This document shows positions 42,983 to 53,749 of a stretch of DNA of 64,000 nt, one piece after another; position 1 is the first letter of the stretch, and each line of letters begins with the position of its first letter. The DNA comes from Cristatella mucedo (taxonomy: Eukaryota; Bryozoa; Phylactolaemata; Cristatellidae), in the NCBI GenBank assembly GCA_009760855.2, contig WPIO01000123.1, positions 558,001 to 622,000 on the forward strand, written 5' to 3'. A program made the position numbers and the translations under genes. The notes under the pieces are model-generated. The model ran no database searches and was not told the DNA's origin. It was given only the letters and a program-made list of their open reading frames with translations.

Positions 42983-44320
42983 ATATTATTAATAATAATA
43001 ATAATGCACTTGATAAAGCACCCTCAGAGAAGTCAATCTCTATCTAGGTGCTTTACATTTGCTGCAAAGGGAAAAGCAATTGAATGGTGAGTAATATCAT
43101 GCTTGATAAACAAACAAAATGAATAACATGGTTAGGGGTGACATGCACAGGGTCAGCATGCACATGTGTCGTTAGAGACAGTAATGCACAGTGTCAGCAC
43201 CCATAAGCACAAGGAGGGCGAATCACAGGGACCAACTAAATCCTGACCTAAATAGGTGACTTTTTAAGTTCTTTAAAAATATGGTTACTTCACGGGATAT
43301 TCAGACGCAGGTCGGGAGGGAGTTCCAGGCTTCTGGAGCATACAAACTAAATGCACGGTCTCCAAAGGATTTGAGGTTCGTACGAGGTATTTGTAGATTG
43401 TTGGATTCCGAAAAGACGGTGGTACGATGCTTGGCCTGATGGGGGAATATATTTGAGAGATTAGCTGGAGCCAAAGAATGAAATGAACTAAAAGTGAGCG
43501 ACATAACCTTGAAGTCAATCCGTTGCTTGACTGGTAGCCAGTGCAGGTCGGTTAGAAGTAGAGTAATGTGGCAACTGCGACGCTCCCGACAGACAAGCCC
43601 AGCTGCACAGTTATGCAATCGCCTGATCGCACATGCTGGTAGGCCAGTTAGCAGTGAGTTGCAGAAGTCGAGACGAGATGTCATGAATGCATTGACCAAC
43701 TTGGACGCCGCATTCTTATCTAAACAAGCCCAATTTTTAGCAATGTTATAAAGCTGAAAATAGGCAGATTTGATTGTGGAACTGATATGGTCGTCTAACG
43801 AGAGGTCGCTTTGGAATATGACACCTAGATTTCGAGCTGATTCAACTGGAGATATGCTGGCAGAGCCAATTTTGAGCGTCAGTCTTTCAAATTTCCGAGT
43901 CACACTGGGTTTGCCCATAACTAGTAAGTTAGTTTAAGCATCGTTTAGTTTCAGAAAATTTGCTGCCATCCATGTGGGGATGTCATCGATACATGCAGCA
44001 AGTGAGTTGAGAGAATATGAGGTGCTCGAAGGCTGGGAGGGATCAAAGCAAAGGTACAACTGAGTGTCATCCGCATAGAAGTGAAAGCCTCGATTGTGCT
44101 TGGCAATCACATCAGCAAGAGGCAGAGTATAAACCGTGAAAAGAACAGGGCCTGTTACGGAGCCCTGAGGTACCCCATATTTCCGAGGTACGTCAGATGA
44201 TCTTTGTCGATTCAAGTCAATACTCTGGTGTCTCCCACTGAGATAGGACCTGAACCACTGCAGAGCAGTGCCAGTGATGCTCAGGCGAGATGAGAGGCAT
44301 TCGAGAAGAACTTTATGATC
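42983..44320 (-). mobile_element. L2-like copy, 5'-truncated
   Basis: AAT tail at 42986-43004, 3' UTR, then an RT that on the minus strand reads GVPQGSVTGPVLF, FHFYADDTQLY and MGKPSVTRKFERLTL. A stop near 43935 (LKLND then stop) splits it; the 205-codon and 149-codon parts are otherwise open. The 5' end is at about 44320, next to DHKVLLECLSS. Confidence 0.92.
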
Positions 44321-45679
44321 ATAACAAAGTGTTACTTTGCTTGCATAACAAAGCTTTTGTTGCAACAGTCTTTGATAACACAAGCATGTAAAGCAAGCTA
44401 TAGCACTAACAGACTATGCAACGATAGCTTTACTTGCTCCATTAAATGAAGTGACTCAATAACAGAATAGCCCGTAAAGACGAAAGATTTACAAGTGATA
44501 AATTCAAGTTGGCAAAAGAAGAACGTCCGAATCCTGGTTTTTGGAAATTGAAATGGCTTAATAATCTATGCCTGAGTTCGTGCTCGGCTTACGCGAAATC
44601 TAGATGTTGGTCATGGCTTCTGACACAAATAGTAGGCTGTGGACCACGAAATGTATTTGAAGATCGGTAAGTTCACTAAAAGACAGACAGCTAGTTGGAG
44701 ATTACACTGAAAACAATACATGATAATATCGCTAGGATGGTGCTAGTAAGAGAATCAATCTGCAGGCCAGGCATATGTTTTTTTAAACCAATTCCATGCT
44801 TTCTGAGGAGCACGTGAAACGTGAAGAAATTTCAAGCGATTTCACAATTAAATTAAAGACGACAGATCCGAGGAGCTACTAAATTTCGCATTGGTTTTAA
44901 ACGATAATTATTAATAATATTAAGAAAATGCATTCGTGTAGCCCCCAGAGACCACAACTCTCTTTAGATACTTTACATAAACTCCGATGATGTGATTGTG
45001 TTAAATTCCTTTACGTCATCCGTAGCTTCGGTTCTCTACCAACTCGTGATAGGAAGTATAAATTACCTCTGAGCTTTATTACGTAAAACAAAACACCGGA
45101 TACACTTCTAGATTCTACGTCAGACTTGCAAATCACTTCATTTGCTGACACCGGCTTACCTATCCGGTTCTCCTAACTCTTAATATTTGCAATACTGGAT
45201 AACTATAATCTAGTCATTATATCATTTCTCGAAAGGCCTTTTATTCATTTTAGTCGCAGCTGTCATCCGTTTTAATCTGAATTTATGAGGCCTATTTAAC
45301 ATGTTTTTGTATCTTTTCTGTGCTTTGTATGTGTATCGACGCACGACTCAAAACATTTTACTACCCAGCCGCTTTCCCAACCAGTATATATACAAGCCTT
45401 GTTTACTTCACAGCGATGTCCCTTATGGCTTGCTTTAGCTTGCTCGATACAGATCACAAAAGTAACCTCAGTGCAAAGATATTCTTGACTTCAAGTTAAC
45501 AAGTTTTGCATGAAGAATAATTAATGACATGCAAGCGACTATTATTCGTTTACATAAAGTTACGCTTTTGATATTTAGCTCATGAGCAAAATCTCTGGTT
45601 TTTATCGTATATACTTTCACAAGGGCTGGCTCACTGAACACTCACCTAAGCTTACTCATTGCAGTCTCACCAGGACCAC
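44321..45679. other. No recognised gene
   Basis: AT-rich, apparently unique DNA downstream of the CARD-like exons. A donor-like GTAAGCC (minus, near 45150) has no open frame before it. Confidence 0.3.
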
Positions 45680-45765
45680 CAAATGTAAAGAGTCTAGACA
45701 GACATTGAGTTCTCTGAGAGATCTTTATCTAGTGTATTATTCTTTTTATTATTATTATAGCATAC
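45680..45765 (+). mobile_element. L2-like 3' terminus scrap
   Basis: 'caaatgtaaagagtctag', 'attgagttctctgagag' and an ATT-rich tail. Confidence 0.7.
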
Positions 45766-46006
45766 CACATATCATGGATTAAATGGTCACGTAGAAACAA
45801 ATCCTTATTCACTTGTGATTCATGCAGGCTCAATCATTAGAGACTCACAACGAATGCGCCCTCTAATCACATTGGGTAGCTCACTAGACACACCTGCTCA
45901 ATAATTAGAGGTAAGGAAACCAGACAGTCAGGAGTGCTCAATCGCTGAACAATCACCCGACATCACCCACTAGAAACTTATTCCGACTTCCTCACCAGAG
46001 ACTTAC
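45766..46006. other. Presumed intron sequence
   Basis: Directly downstream of the donor of the 46007-46177 exon. It contains the repeated phrase 'ctcaatcattagag' / 'ctcaataattagag', otherwise nothing. Confidence 0.3.
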
Positions 46007-46177
46007 CTGAGCTAGCTCATTTCGTCTGTGTTCTATCTTTTGTTTTATCTCTTTTGAAGCATCGGAAGCTACTGCCTTATCAAAAGCAGCAACTACGGTG
46101 TCACCCAAATTGAGATTCTTTCTCCACAGTTTTTCGAAAAGTAAATTTACTTTTTCGGTTCTAGTTAGTTTGTCGAC
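46007..46177 (-). CDS. Exon of a death-fold (CARD-like) protein, second half of the domain
   Basis: Minus strand. A strong acceptor (ctgtttttttcatag) ends at 46178, and a consensus donor GTAAGT follows the last codon (complement at 46001-46006). The 171 bp are 57 codons in phase 0 at both ends, with no stop. The text contains KLTRTEKVNLLFEKLWRK, LGDTVVAAFDKAV and IKQKIEHRRNELAQ. Joined in phase behind the exon at 48546-48706, it gives the CARD-like succession: helix, LT-GERE-I, TRTEKV-LL--L, AF. CARDs mediate adaptor contacts in innate immunity and apoptosis. The exon structure is well supported by the sequence; the domain name is inferred from the pattern. A coiled or charged segment follows. 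Confidence 0.72.
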
Positions 46178-46403
46178 CTATGAAAAAAACAGATTTGGAG
46201 TCAAAATAATATAAGGCAGAGACAGCTTGAACTGAGCTGAATCCGACTTGCATGCATTCTCGTTTAACGTCAGAACACACAATAATGTCAAGTTGTTATG
46301 CATGCACTGTATGATAAGTTTTCAGCTGGTGGCCTTATAAAGAAGGTAAAAGTACTGGCTATTGTAGTATTAACAAAAGAGTAATAACTATTCAATGAGG
46401 TTA

Positions 46404-46795
46404 ATAATAATAATAATGCACTTGCTAAAGCACCCTCAGAGAACTCAAGCTCTTCCTAGGGGCTTTACATTTGCTGTAAAGGTTAACGCGATTGAATCGT
46501 GAGTAATATCATGCTTGATAAACAACATGAACAACGTGGTTAGGGGTGAAAAGCACAGGGTCAGCATGCAAATGTAGTTAGTGGCAGCATGCAAAGTGTC
46601 AGCACGCATAAGCACATCAAGGACGAACGCAGGGAGCCACTAAATGCTGTCCTAAATAGGTGTGTTTTTAAGTTCATTTTAAATGTGGTCAAGTCAGGGG
46701 ATGTTGTGGCGCAAGTCGGGAGGGAGTTCCAGGCTTTGGGAGCATACGAACTAAATGCACGGTCTCCAAACGATTTGAGGTGTGTACGAGGTTAA
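46404..46795 (-). mobile_element. L2-like 3' end in the intron
   Basis: AAT tail at 46404-46417, 3' UTR, and RT C-terminus up to the GDRAFSSYAPKAW region. Confidence 0.9.
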
Positions 46796-47012
46796 AGCAA
46801 TGCCGTTCCTTAAAGTGGTACTTATTTTCATAATTAAATAATTTGTCAGAAGTCACTTACTCAGTATTCGCCAGGAATAAAAAACTTTGTCGTAGTGCCC
46901 AACTTGCCCAAACGCCGTCAAACCACCCTGGCCTAATGAAGTCACTGATCTCTTGAAACTCGATTGATCTTCCTGAACTCACATAACCATACTGAACGGG
47001 CTTGAGCCCATG

Positions 47013-47190
47013 AGCCGTGATGGCACACTAGGTAAGGCGGTTGCTTTCACGACCTCGGTCCCGAGGTCGTGGGTTTGATTCCTGTGGTGGGCGATTCTTT
47101 ATCGCCACTGCAAGCTGTGGTGATAGCCGTAAAGGCTCTTCTGTCGCTATACAAAAATAGGCTTTTTAATCAGCTAGGATTTTCTTTATG
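47013..47190 (+). repeat. tRNA-derived SINE, copy 4 (best preserved)
   Basis: A-box-like 'tggcacactaggtaaggcgg', a perfect stem 'gacctcggtcccgaggtc', B-box-like 'gggtttgattcc', body 'ggtgatagccgtaaaggctc' and end 'aatcagctagga'. Confidence 0.88.
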
Positions 47191-47289
47191 AATGCTAAAA
47201 CAATGCTTGTCGACTCAAGCAGAAGTTTCAACTACAGTGAGCCGACCTTGTAACGCCATGAAGGATTACTAAAATGTGTCAGGTACAGA

Positions 47290-47470
47290 GTCTCACCGGA
47301 ATCTCGCGAGCAGTTGAGGTGAGTAAGTAGCACAGAAGTGGCAGCTCAGGACTGCTGTAAAGGATGAGCCATAGTGGGTAGCAGGAGAGTAGTTGCCGTT
47401 GCCTAAGAATTGTGGAAGCCAGTTCCACAGTCTTAGCGACTCCGCCTGCAGAGCTAAAACTTCTCTATAT
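47290..47470 (-). mobile_element. L2-C RT scrap
   Basis: Shares 'gttgaggt(g)agtaagtagca', 'gcagctcaggac' and 'aagaattgtggaagc' with 59375-59480 and 41935-42040. Confidence 0.7.
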
Positions 47471-47484
47471 ATAATCCATATATA

Positions 47485-47990
47485 ATTCATTTGTATTGCG
47501 CCTTAAGAGAACTTAATCACTGTTGAGGCGCTTCACATATGCCTCGGGGCTCGAGCCTGCAGCCTCTGCCAGACCTTGGTCTGGGCGAGCCAACATCATT
47601 AAAGCGGCTGTGATAAATCGATGCATTTAAGCTTTTTTAAATGTCTTCAATTCAGGTAATGCGGTGAAGCCAGGCAGAAGTAAGTTTCAGGCTTTGTGAA
47701 AATAGGAACTGAAGGCACCGTCTCCAAAGGATTTGAGGTTCATACGAGTTATAGGTAAATGATTAGATTAAGAATAGCACGTGGTACGATGCTTAGGTTG
47801 ACGATGGATTCGATCTGCTAGGCAAGCTAGAGTCAGAGAATGAAGTGACCTAAGAGAGAGCGACAGAAACTTGAAGTCGGTGCCTTGCTCCATTGGTAAC
47901 CAATGAAGCAGGTCGGCGAGAAGTGGTGTTATGTGGCAACTGCAAAGCTCACGACAGAAAAGCCTTGTCGCAAAGTTTTGCAGCAACTGT
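47485..47990 (-). mobile_element. Old 3'-end repeat and decayed L2-like RT
   Basis: 47488-47600 is the older 3'-end family ('ttgtattgcgccttaag'). 47607-47990 (minus) reads LLHWLPMEQGTDFKFLSL and related RT C-terminal text, well diverged from the main L2 copies. Confidence 0.65.
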
Positions 47991-48043
47991 ATTGGTTTTT
48001 AGTAGCTACTCTCGTTAAAGGTGAAGTTTGTGCGTTTGTCTAG

Positions 48044-48319
48044 TGTGGTTCGGCATACAAAACGCTGGCCCAGAACAACGCCAACGGTTTATTGTACAAG
48101 GCACGGAGCAGCAAGACACACGACTGCCTTCGCCCCCTTCTCACACTAGAGTCCCCCCTTCTCCACTCCTCTGGTTGACCCCGATGATTCATCGAGGGCC
48201 ACAACTGTGCAGCTGCCGACCCTGATGGTGAATTCACCATCTGGCCACCAGGGGTAAGCCGCCAGTGTCCATGCCACATCACAGGCTCATTAGATGAGTC
48301 GGCATACACTCAAACTACA
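48044..48319 (-). mobile_element. Solo LTR (276 bp) with TCTAG target duplication
   Basis: TCTAG at 48039-48043 and again at 48320-48324. The element begins TGTGGTTCGG and ends CAAACTACA (TG...CA). AATAAA lies on the minus strand near 48090, so it is oriented minus. It lies within the intron between the two CARD-like exons. It is a family different from the other LTRs here. Confidence 0.85.
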
Positions 48320-48545
48320 TCTAGTAGATTGTGAGTATTTTGGGAGGTTGATGGTACAGATGTAAAATCACGGTGACATTTAGGGCTAGTGAGTACAGTA
48401 ATGCTGTGGTGAGGCGATCTGATTACTGCACAATCACTGCTATGAACTGGCCATCGGCAGTTGGTCATGCTGCTTAGCTAGCTGTGTTTAAGCCTCCACC
48501 ACTGAGCTATTGCAACTAAGCGAAATACCAATGGCGATTGGTTAC

Positions 48546-48706
48546 CTTTATAGCTTCACGTTCACCGTCAGTCAGCACCAGCTTTGCATACAAATACTCT
48601 GCAATGTTTTCCACTTGTTCAATGCTAAGTTGTTTTTTTATTTCTGTACTATCTCGTAAAGGCTCTTCCAGTGTATATGTTTCGGCTGACGTCGATCCTG
48701 ACGCCT
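48546..48706 (-). CDS. Exon of a death-fold (CARD-like) protein, first half of the domain
   Basis: Minus strand. The acceptor 'cgtttcttctag' ends at 48707 (an alternative AG two bases later would start the exon at 48704), and the donor GTAACC follows the last codon. The 53 codons include STSAETYTLEEPLRDSTEIK, then KKQLSIEQVENIAEYLYAK, then LVLTDGEREAIK. This matches the opening helices of CARDs with the usual LT-x2-E(R)E turn. It ends in phase 0, and the exon at 46007-46177 starts in phase 0. Upstream exons were not found with confidence. A hydrophobic MALAILLSLLFTFVAVA frame near 48950-49015 is too weak to link. Confidence 0.68.
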
Positions 48707-49107
48707 CTAGAAGAAACGAACGAACCCCTTATAGATCAAAGAACAAGGTGACCAATATGGAACTCTGACACTTTTTGTTACTCTACATAAGAGCGTTAAT
48801 GATTCGATCAAATTACTATAGTAGAGCATTAGCACCATTTAATCGGATAGGTCATTCTAAAACAAAATGTACGACTTATCAATAAATTCGGTCGATATTT
48901 CAAGGTGCTGGCACGAGTATCTCATGAACTGCCTATATTCTAGCAACTGCCACAAACGTAAAGAGTAAGGACAACAAAATCGCCAAAGCCATTTTGCTTA
49001 TAAGACGATGCTTTCCACATGCAGCATGCTGCAGCTGGGCCTGTGGGGCATTGCCCGAACGGGTAGACCCGGATACACTTCCCTCGTTCGGCCTGATTCT
49101 GCTATTA
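48707..49107. other. Presumed intron or upstream sequence
   Basis: Apart from the short hydrophobic frame noted at 48950-49015 (minus), no feature seen. Confidence 0.3.
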
Positions 49108-49640
49108 TCAAGGTTTCGTCGCTCACTTTTAGGTCCCTTCATTCTATGGCTCCAGCCAATCTCTCAGATATACTACCCCATCAGGCCAAGCATCGTGCTA
49201 CCCCCTTTTCGGAATTCAACAGTCTACAAATACCTAGTACACACCTTAAATCCTTTGGAGACCGTGCATTTAGTTTGTATGCTCTGAAAGCCTGGAACTT
49301 CCTCGCGACCTGCGTCACAACATCCCCTGACCTGACCAGATTTAAAAGAAACTTAAAAACACACCTATTTATGGCAGGATTTAGTGGGTCCCTGAGATTC
49401 GTCCTTGATGTGCTTATGCGTGCTGACACTGTGCATGCTGCCACTAACCACATTTGCATGCTGACCCTGTGCATGTCACTCCTAACCATATTATTTATTT
49501 TGTTTGTTTTTCAAGCATTTTTCTACTTACCATTCAATTGCATTTCCCTTTGCATCAAATGTAAAGCGCCTAGAAAGAGATTAACTTCAATGAGGGCGCT
49601 TTATCAAGTGCAATATTATTATTATTATTATTATTATTAT
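49108..49640 (+). mobile_element. L2-like copy, strongly 5'-truncated
   Basis: Starts within the RT C-terminus (VSSLTFRSLHSMAPA), open through NLKSFGDRAFS to the 3' end. The 3' UTR and a long (ATT)n tail end at about 49640. The tail and the 5' flank both touch 'attatca', which would fit insertion at an existing ATT tract. Confidence 0.9.
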
Positions 49641-50007
49641 CAATCATCCCGGCTCCCCCCCCCGAAGCACGAGTACAGCAGCCGTGGGATATCAGGCCGG
49701 CAGCCTTGCCACTCTCACACTAGCGCACAGCCTGCTCAAGTGTGAGCGCATGCAGGCACGCTCAAGCTGTCCAAACCTACTGCTTGGCGCTCTATTCTGC
49801 TGATTAAAACTTACTACTTTTTCGTGTGTATTTATAGGCGGTATTTTGCCCTAAGAACATAACAGCACCTAAGACAACAACAGAACTTCCAGCACCGAAT
49901 TTTAGGGGAAACTAGCACAGTGCTTCGAAGGGTTTTATGCAATATCGGGACAGAGTAAGCTGTCCTTATATTAGTAGATTAGCTCTAAAATATAAAATAA
50001 AAAAATA
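49641..50007. other. No recognised feature
   Basis: Mixed DNA between two L2 ends; nothing identified. Confidence 0.3.
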
Positions 50008-50345
50008 AAAATGCACTTGATAAAGCACCCTTGGAGAACTCGATCTCTTTCTAGGCGCTTTACATTCGCTGCAAAGGGAAACGCCATTGAATGGTGAGTA
50101 ATATCATGTTCGGTAAACAACATGGATAACATGGTTAGTGGTTAAATGCACAGGGTCAGCAGGCAAATGTGGTTAGTGACAGCATGCACAGTGTCAGCAC
50201 CCACTAGCACGTGAAGGACGAATCACAGGGACCCACTAAATGCTGTCCTAAATAGGTGTGTTTTCAAGTTCTTTTTAAATGTGGTGAAGTCAGGTGATGT
50301 TCTGACGCAAGTCGGGAGGGAGTTCCAGGCTTTGGGAGCATACGA
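50008..50345 (-). mobile_element. L2-like 3' end
   Basis: A-rich/AAT-like tail, 'cttgataaagcacccttgg', 3' UTR and the last RT codons. Confidence 0.88.
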
Positions 50346-50379
50346 AACGAGAGTCAGGTAATCTATTTTCAGGGATGTT

Positions 50380-50930
50380 CAACACGTTGAGAAGTGCCTC
50401 TGCATGCAAACCACTATACAGGCAAACACACGATCCACCAACTGATTGACTACTTCCGAACCTAGGTTACTTACACACCTGACCTATAATAATCATGTGA
50501 AAGGTTTCAAGTAAGACACAGTTTTCAATTCATGAATAGGGCGACACTCAGTCATGTAGCTAGCATGCTTAGGCAACCCTGCTATAATGAACATGAAACT
50601 AACTGTACCCTATTTCAAAGACCAATAGCATGCAACATGCAATACATTATGTACCTGCATATTTAAAAGCATTACCACAAGAAGAAGAAACAAGACTAGT
50701 TCTGGAGGGCAAAGGGAAAGCATACTGCATCAGTTGGCCTTGAGCTAACCCCTCAAGGATGATATGCTATTGCACTTGATGACCTTCTCAAGCAGAGAAG
50801 TCTTCACTTTGTGTCCATGCCAACTGAAAGCTCGATCCCCACAAGATTTAGATACAGCTAGAGTAGCATTTATGCGACCGGATGGTGACGTGTGGATCGA
50901 TGGGGAGCCCACTTTAATGTCAAGGACAAA
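50380..50930 (-). repeat. Repeat C, partial copy 3
   Basis: Matches 20805-21310 ('accaactgattgacta', 'cacctgacctat(g)ataatca'). The minus frame 50745-51038 holds the RT C-terminal remnant GRINATLAVSKSCGDRAFSW. Confidence 0.65.
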
Positions 50931-50933
50931 CCG

Positions 50934-51378
50934 GGCCAGAGCCATACAGGGCATCCTGAAACCGGTAGCAAAACAACCTACCAGGGTGATCTGGAAGCCT
51001 ACTGTGCATTCAGGGCGATGGGCTGCAACGACATGCATGGTGAGGTTGATGCCCTGCTACACCGCCTGTTTAGGAGGACGGACCAAGATGATGGCCAACT
51101 CAGGGCCTGATGGCCACTGTCCCAAATGCCTGCATGCTCTTTCGAGAGGCTCTTCCATCGTGAAACGTTGGCTCAACCATCCTAACATTAAAGATTATAG
51201 ACGCTACACTTCCAGTGAACTTCAGGCCCATGACGCTCCTGCCTATGCTCTACAAACTTACGTTGGGGGAATTTGGCTGCTAGACTTTTCGAACACCTAC
51301 GAGCTGGTAGGTGGCTCTTTGGGCAGCAGAAGCCCTTTCTGCCGGGTGCCGAGGTATGCCTCAAGCAGTGCTTTTTAA
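50934..51378 (+). repeat. Composite repeat D, copy 1
   Basis: Matches 57928-58390 and 58720-58798: 'acagggcatcctgaa', 'ggcgaggttgatgccctg'-like text, 'tttaggaggacggacc', 'catcgtgaaacgttggctc'. A plus frame reads CNDMHGEVDALLHRLFRRTD here and CNDINGEVDAL-HLFRRTD there, so it may once have coded a protein. I do not recognise it. Confidence 0.65.
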
Positions 51379-51383
51379 AACCA

Positions 51384-51600
51384 TAATCATAATAAAATTA
51401 CATTTGATGAAGCGCCCTCAGAGAACTCAATCTCTTTCTAGGTGACTTTACATTTACTTCAAAGGAAGCACGATCGAATGATTAGTGTGAGCATGCTCAC
51501 TAAGCAACAAGAATAACATGGTTTGGGGTGACATGCACAGGGTCAGCATGCAATTGTGGTTAGTGGCAGCATGGACAGCATCGGAGAGCATAAGGACTTG
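51384..51600 (-). mobile_element. Diverged L2-like 3' end (subfamily B)
   Basis: Tail 'aataaaattacatttgatg', the block 'gcgccctcagagaactc' and 3' UTR as in 58799-59060. It is interrupted near 51600 and resumes near 51950-52050. Confidence 0.75.
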
Positions 51601-51608
51601 TTGGCAGT

Positions 51609-51641
51609 GTGCATATGTGAATGTGTATTTGTATTTGTGTT

Positions 51642-51673
<32 letters not shown>

Positions 51674-51683
51674 AGTTTGTGTG
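51609..51683. repeat. (GT)n / (GTTT)n microsatellite
   Basis: 'gtgtatttgtatttgtg' leading into a GT run of about 24 bp and GT-rich text. Confidence 0.9.
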
Positions 51684-51950
51684 TTTGTGCTCATAATGCT
51701 AAACAGCAAACGACTTCGCACACTCGGAGCACAATCGAACTCAACAACGTTTAATCAACAAGTCTGTCGGTTCTTCAGATGTCAATTCAACCGGAGCTTC
51801 TGAGATCTGCCACCATGAACACTTTTCTCCGATTGACCAGTGCCATTGCTAGCGCCAGCAGCAGTAATACAGCGCCTCGATTGGTCGGTCAAGGTTGGCA
51901 GGGTCCCCAGGCTAGTCCCGGCAGACAAAACATTTAGGGGCATCACTGCC
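51684..51950. other. Insertion into the L2 subfamily B end, possibly an LTR
   Basis: Absent from the parallel locus at 59030. The minus strand would begin TGTTTTGTCTGCCGGG and carries ATTAAA near its other end, but I could not find matching target duplications. Confidence 0.35.
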
Positions 51951-52089
51951 ATAGGTTGGGTTATGCATTCTCTATTACGATCTCAGCTCACATAAAATAC
52001 GGATCACTGGAGCTCACAAAATGCTGGGATAAATAGGTGCGTTTTTTTGTGATCGACCCAGCTGTTAGCACTACCATCGACAAACGGTC

Positions 52090-52640
52090 ATGTGACAGCC
52101 TCTCCCTATATGCCTGGACCTACAGAATGCATTTGGAGGCATCCTGCACTTCCACTCATGCAGGCCATGCTCAGGGTCAGGGCACGCATGATCTCTTGTA
52201 GGTTTGTGGAGTGTCTATACACAGATGCATTGATGCTGATGCACGTGAGCAACCAAGACTTCACGCTCTTTCATGCACAGCATGTGGTCCTGTGTTGCCT
52301 ATTCTGTTTGAAGTGGCCAAGGAACCAATCGTGAGGTCAATCCTGGCATGCGAGGCTCCAGGATTCCGGATGGGCGATTTGAGAGGAATGCGTCTCAGCA
52401 CTATAGGAGGCCACCAAAATTCTTGGCCTACACTCTGGCCAACTTCAGCCCCTAGAAATGTCGCTCAAGAGAGCACTGCACCAAGGTAAGCGGCAGCTGC
52501 ATCGCCTGACATTCGCAGCCTTCCCGAAGGCAAAACAGTTATAGATCTGGGCACCCTGCTGGGCCACGGCTACCCCAGGGTGGACGCTGCCGCCTTGTAG
52601 ACGTTCTTAATACCCAGACTCGATATTACAAGATGTTGTG
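52090..52640 (+). pseudogene. RT-like repeat E, copy 1
   Basis: Plus text VLPILFEVAKEPIVRSILAC parallels the GDPLSPLLFNLALEPLLRSI block of non-LTR RTs other than L2. The rest is too decayed to classify. It matches 59650-60250, except that about 60 bp near 52605 are missing here. Confidence 0.55.
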
Positions 52641-52910
52641 CTGGAAGGCGTAAGACAGACCACAGTAGGAACATCTTTTCCGAAGGCTGCAAAGCAATTT
52701 TTCAGCTAGAGGAGCAATTGAGTTAGCCAACTAAGCTTTTGTTCTGCAGTACTACAACAATCAGTCCAATTCTAGCGACTGTGAGAAAATGCTGCCTGCC
52801 CCTTAATCCAGATAGGCTGAGCTTAGAGGCACAGTTCGGATTGTGATTCGCTATGAGGTCCGAATTGTCTAGGATGAGGTAGCTAAAGGAGGACCGGCAC
52901 ATACAAGGAC
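52641..52910. other. No recognised feature
   Basis: Short stretch before repeat B; nothing identified. Confidence 0.3.
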
Positions 52911-53390
52911 AACGTTTACTCAGCCGAGTTATTCCACGAAGCATTGCCTCGTACAGGTCGGACACACATAAGCAGAGCTGGTGCTAAATGTCGTCCCCGA
53001 GTGGTGAGCACAAGTCGGTATGCTGTTTTATAGCTGCCAGTTACAATCATCCGGTCGCAGACCCCGACAGGGGACGACCCGGGCAAGCTACACAAGGGCA
53101 GACTAGCCCCCGAAAATGCCACTCTTTACACTTTATCGCTTCAGCCGACGACTGATAAGACATCCTTTGCCAGGTCGGGCTGTTTATAGACGCCGACTTT
53201 ATCTGATGATTTTCCCACGGCTGTGGCTGTACGAGCTCACACCGTGTGCAGTGTGAAAGATTCAGGCAGAGGCTCGTTGAACGTGAGCATGGCACACTTA
53301 CTTGCACAGGTGCCACTGAAGCCAACTGCTTGGGTGGCTGTGGCTGTATGCAAGGATACCACTAGCAGACAGTCCTCATCTCTTTGACAC
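52911..53390. repeat. Repeat B, copy 2 (first part)
   Basis: Homologous to 26685-27165 in the same orientation ('gtggtgagcacaagtcggta'). Confidence 0.75.
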
Positions 53391-53749
53391 TTAAGCTGGT
53401 TTGGTCTAGCTGTTTGTTAATGTGCTCGCCCGACCAAGGTCTGACTGAGGTCATGGGCTCGAGACCCGAGGCATGTGAAGCCGCATGTAAGACAGACTAG
53501 CAGTCTTGAAATCGATTTGATGCTTCATAGAGCCAGTGAAGTAAAGCAGAATTGGAACAACAATGCAGCCTGGCTGTTGCCGGAAGTCCGGACAAGTTTG
53601 CGTTTTGAAATAGTTGATAACTAACTGCACAGATCTGGATTCCTAGCTAAATGGAACAGCAATGATGTGAAGCGCCTGAATAGAGATCAAGTTCTCTTGG
53701 GGCGCTATATAAATGAATTATATATTTTTTTTTACATTCTCATTTATGA
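53391..53749. repeat. Insertion in repeat B, including a 194-bp duplicate of repeat C and an old 3' end
   Basis: 53473-53666 is identical to 54570-54763 by direct reading. It is followed by 'gaagcgcctgaatagagatc' and a 'ggggcgctatataaatgaa' 3' end. Confidence 0.8.

Larger units (their letters stand above)
46178..48545 (-). other. Intron (2.37 kb) filled with mobile elements
   Basis: Bounded by donor GTAACC (complement 48540-48545) and acceptor CATAG at 46178. It contains an L2 3' end, a SINE, L2-C and older RT fragments, and a solo LTR. The L2 3' end and RT fragments lie antisense to plus-strand SINE copy 4. Confidence 0.6.

Noticed and set aside
47013-47085. Functional tRNA gene
   Set aside because: A and B boxes exist, but the sequence continues into a repeated SINE body and the acceptor stem is not intact.
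48950-49015. MALAILLSLLFTFVAVA signal-peptide-like start (minus)
   Set aside because: Stops two codons later with no donor site; cannot be linked to the CARD-like exons.
51684-51950. Possible fourth solo LTR
   Set aside because: TG start and ATTAAA on the minus strand are suggestive, but no matching target duplication was found.
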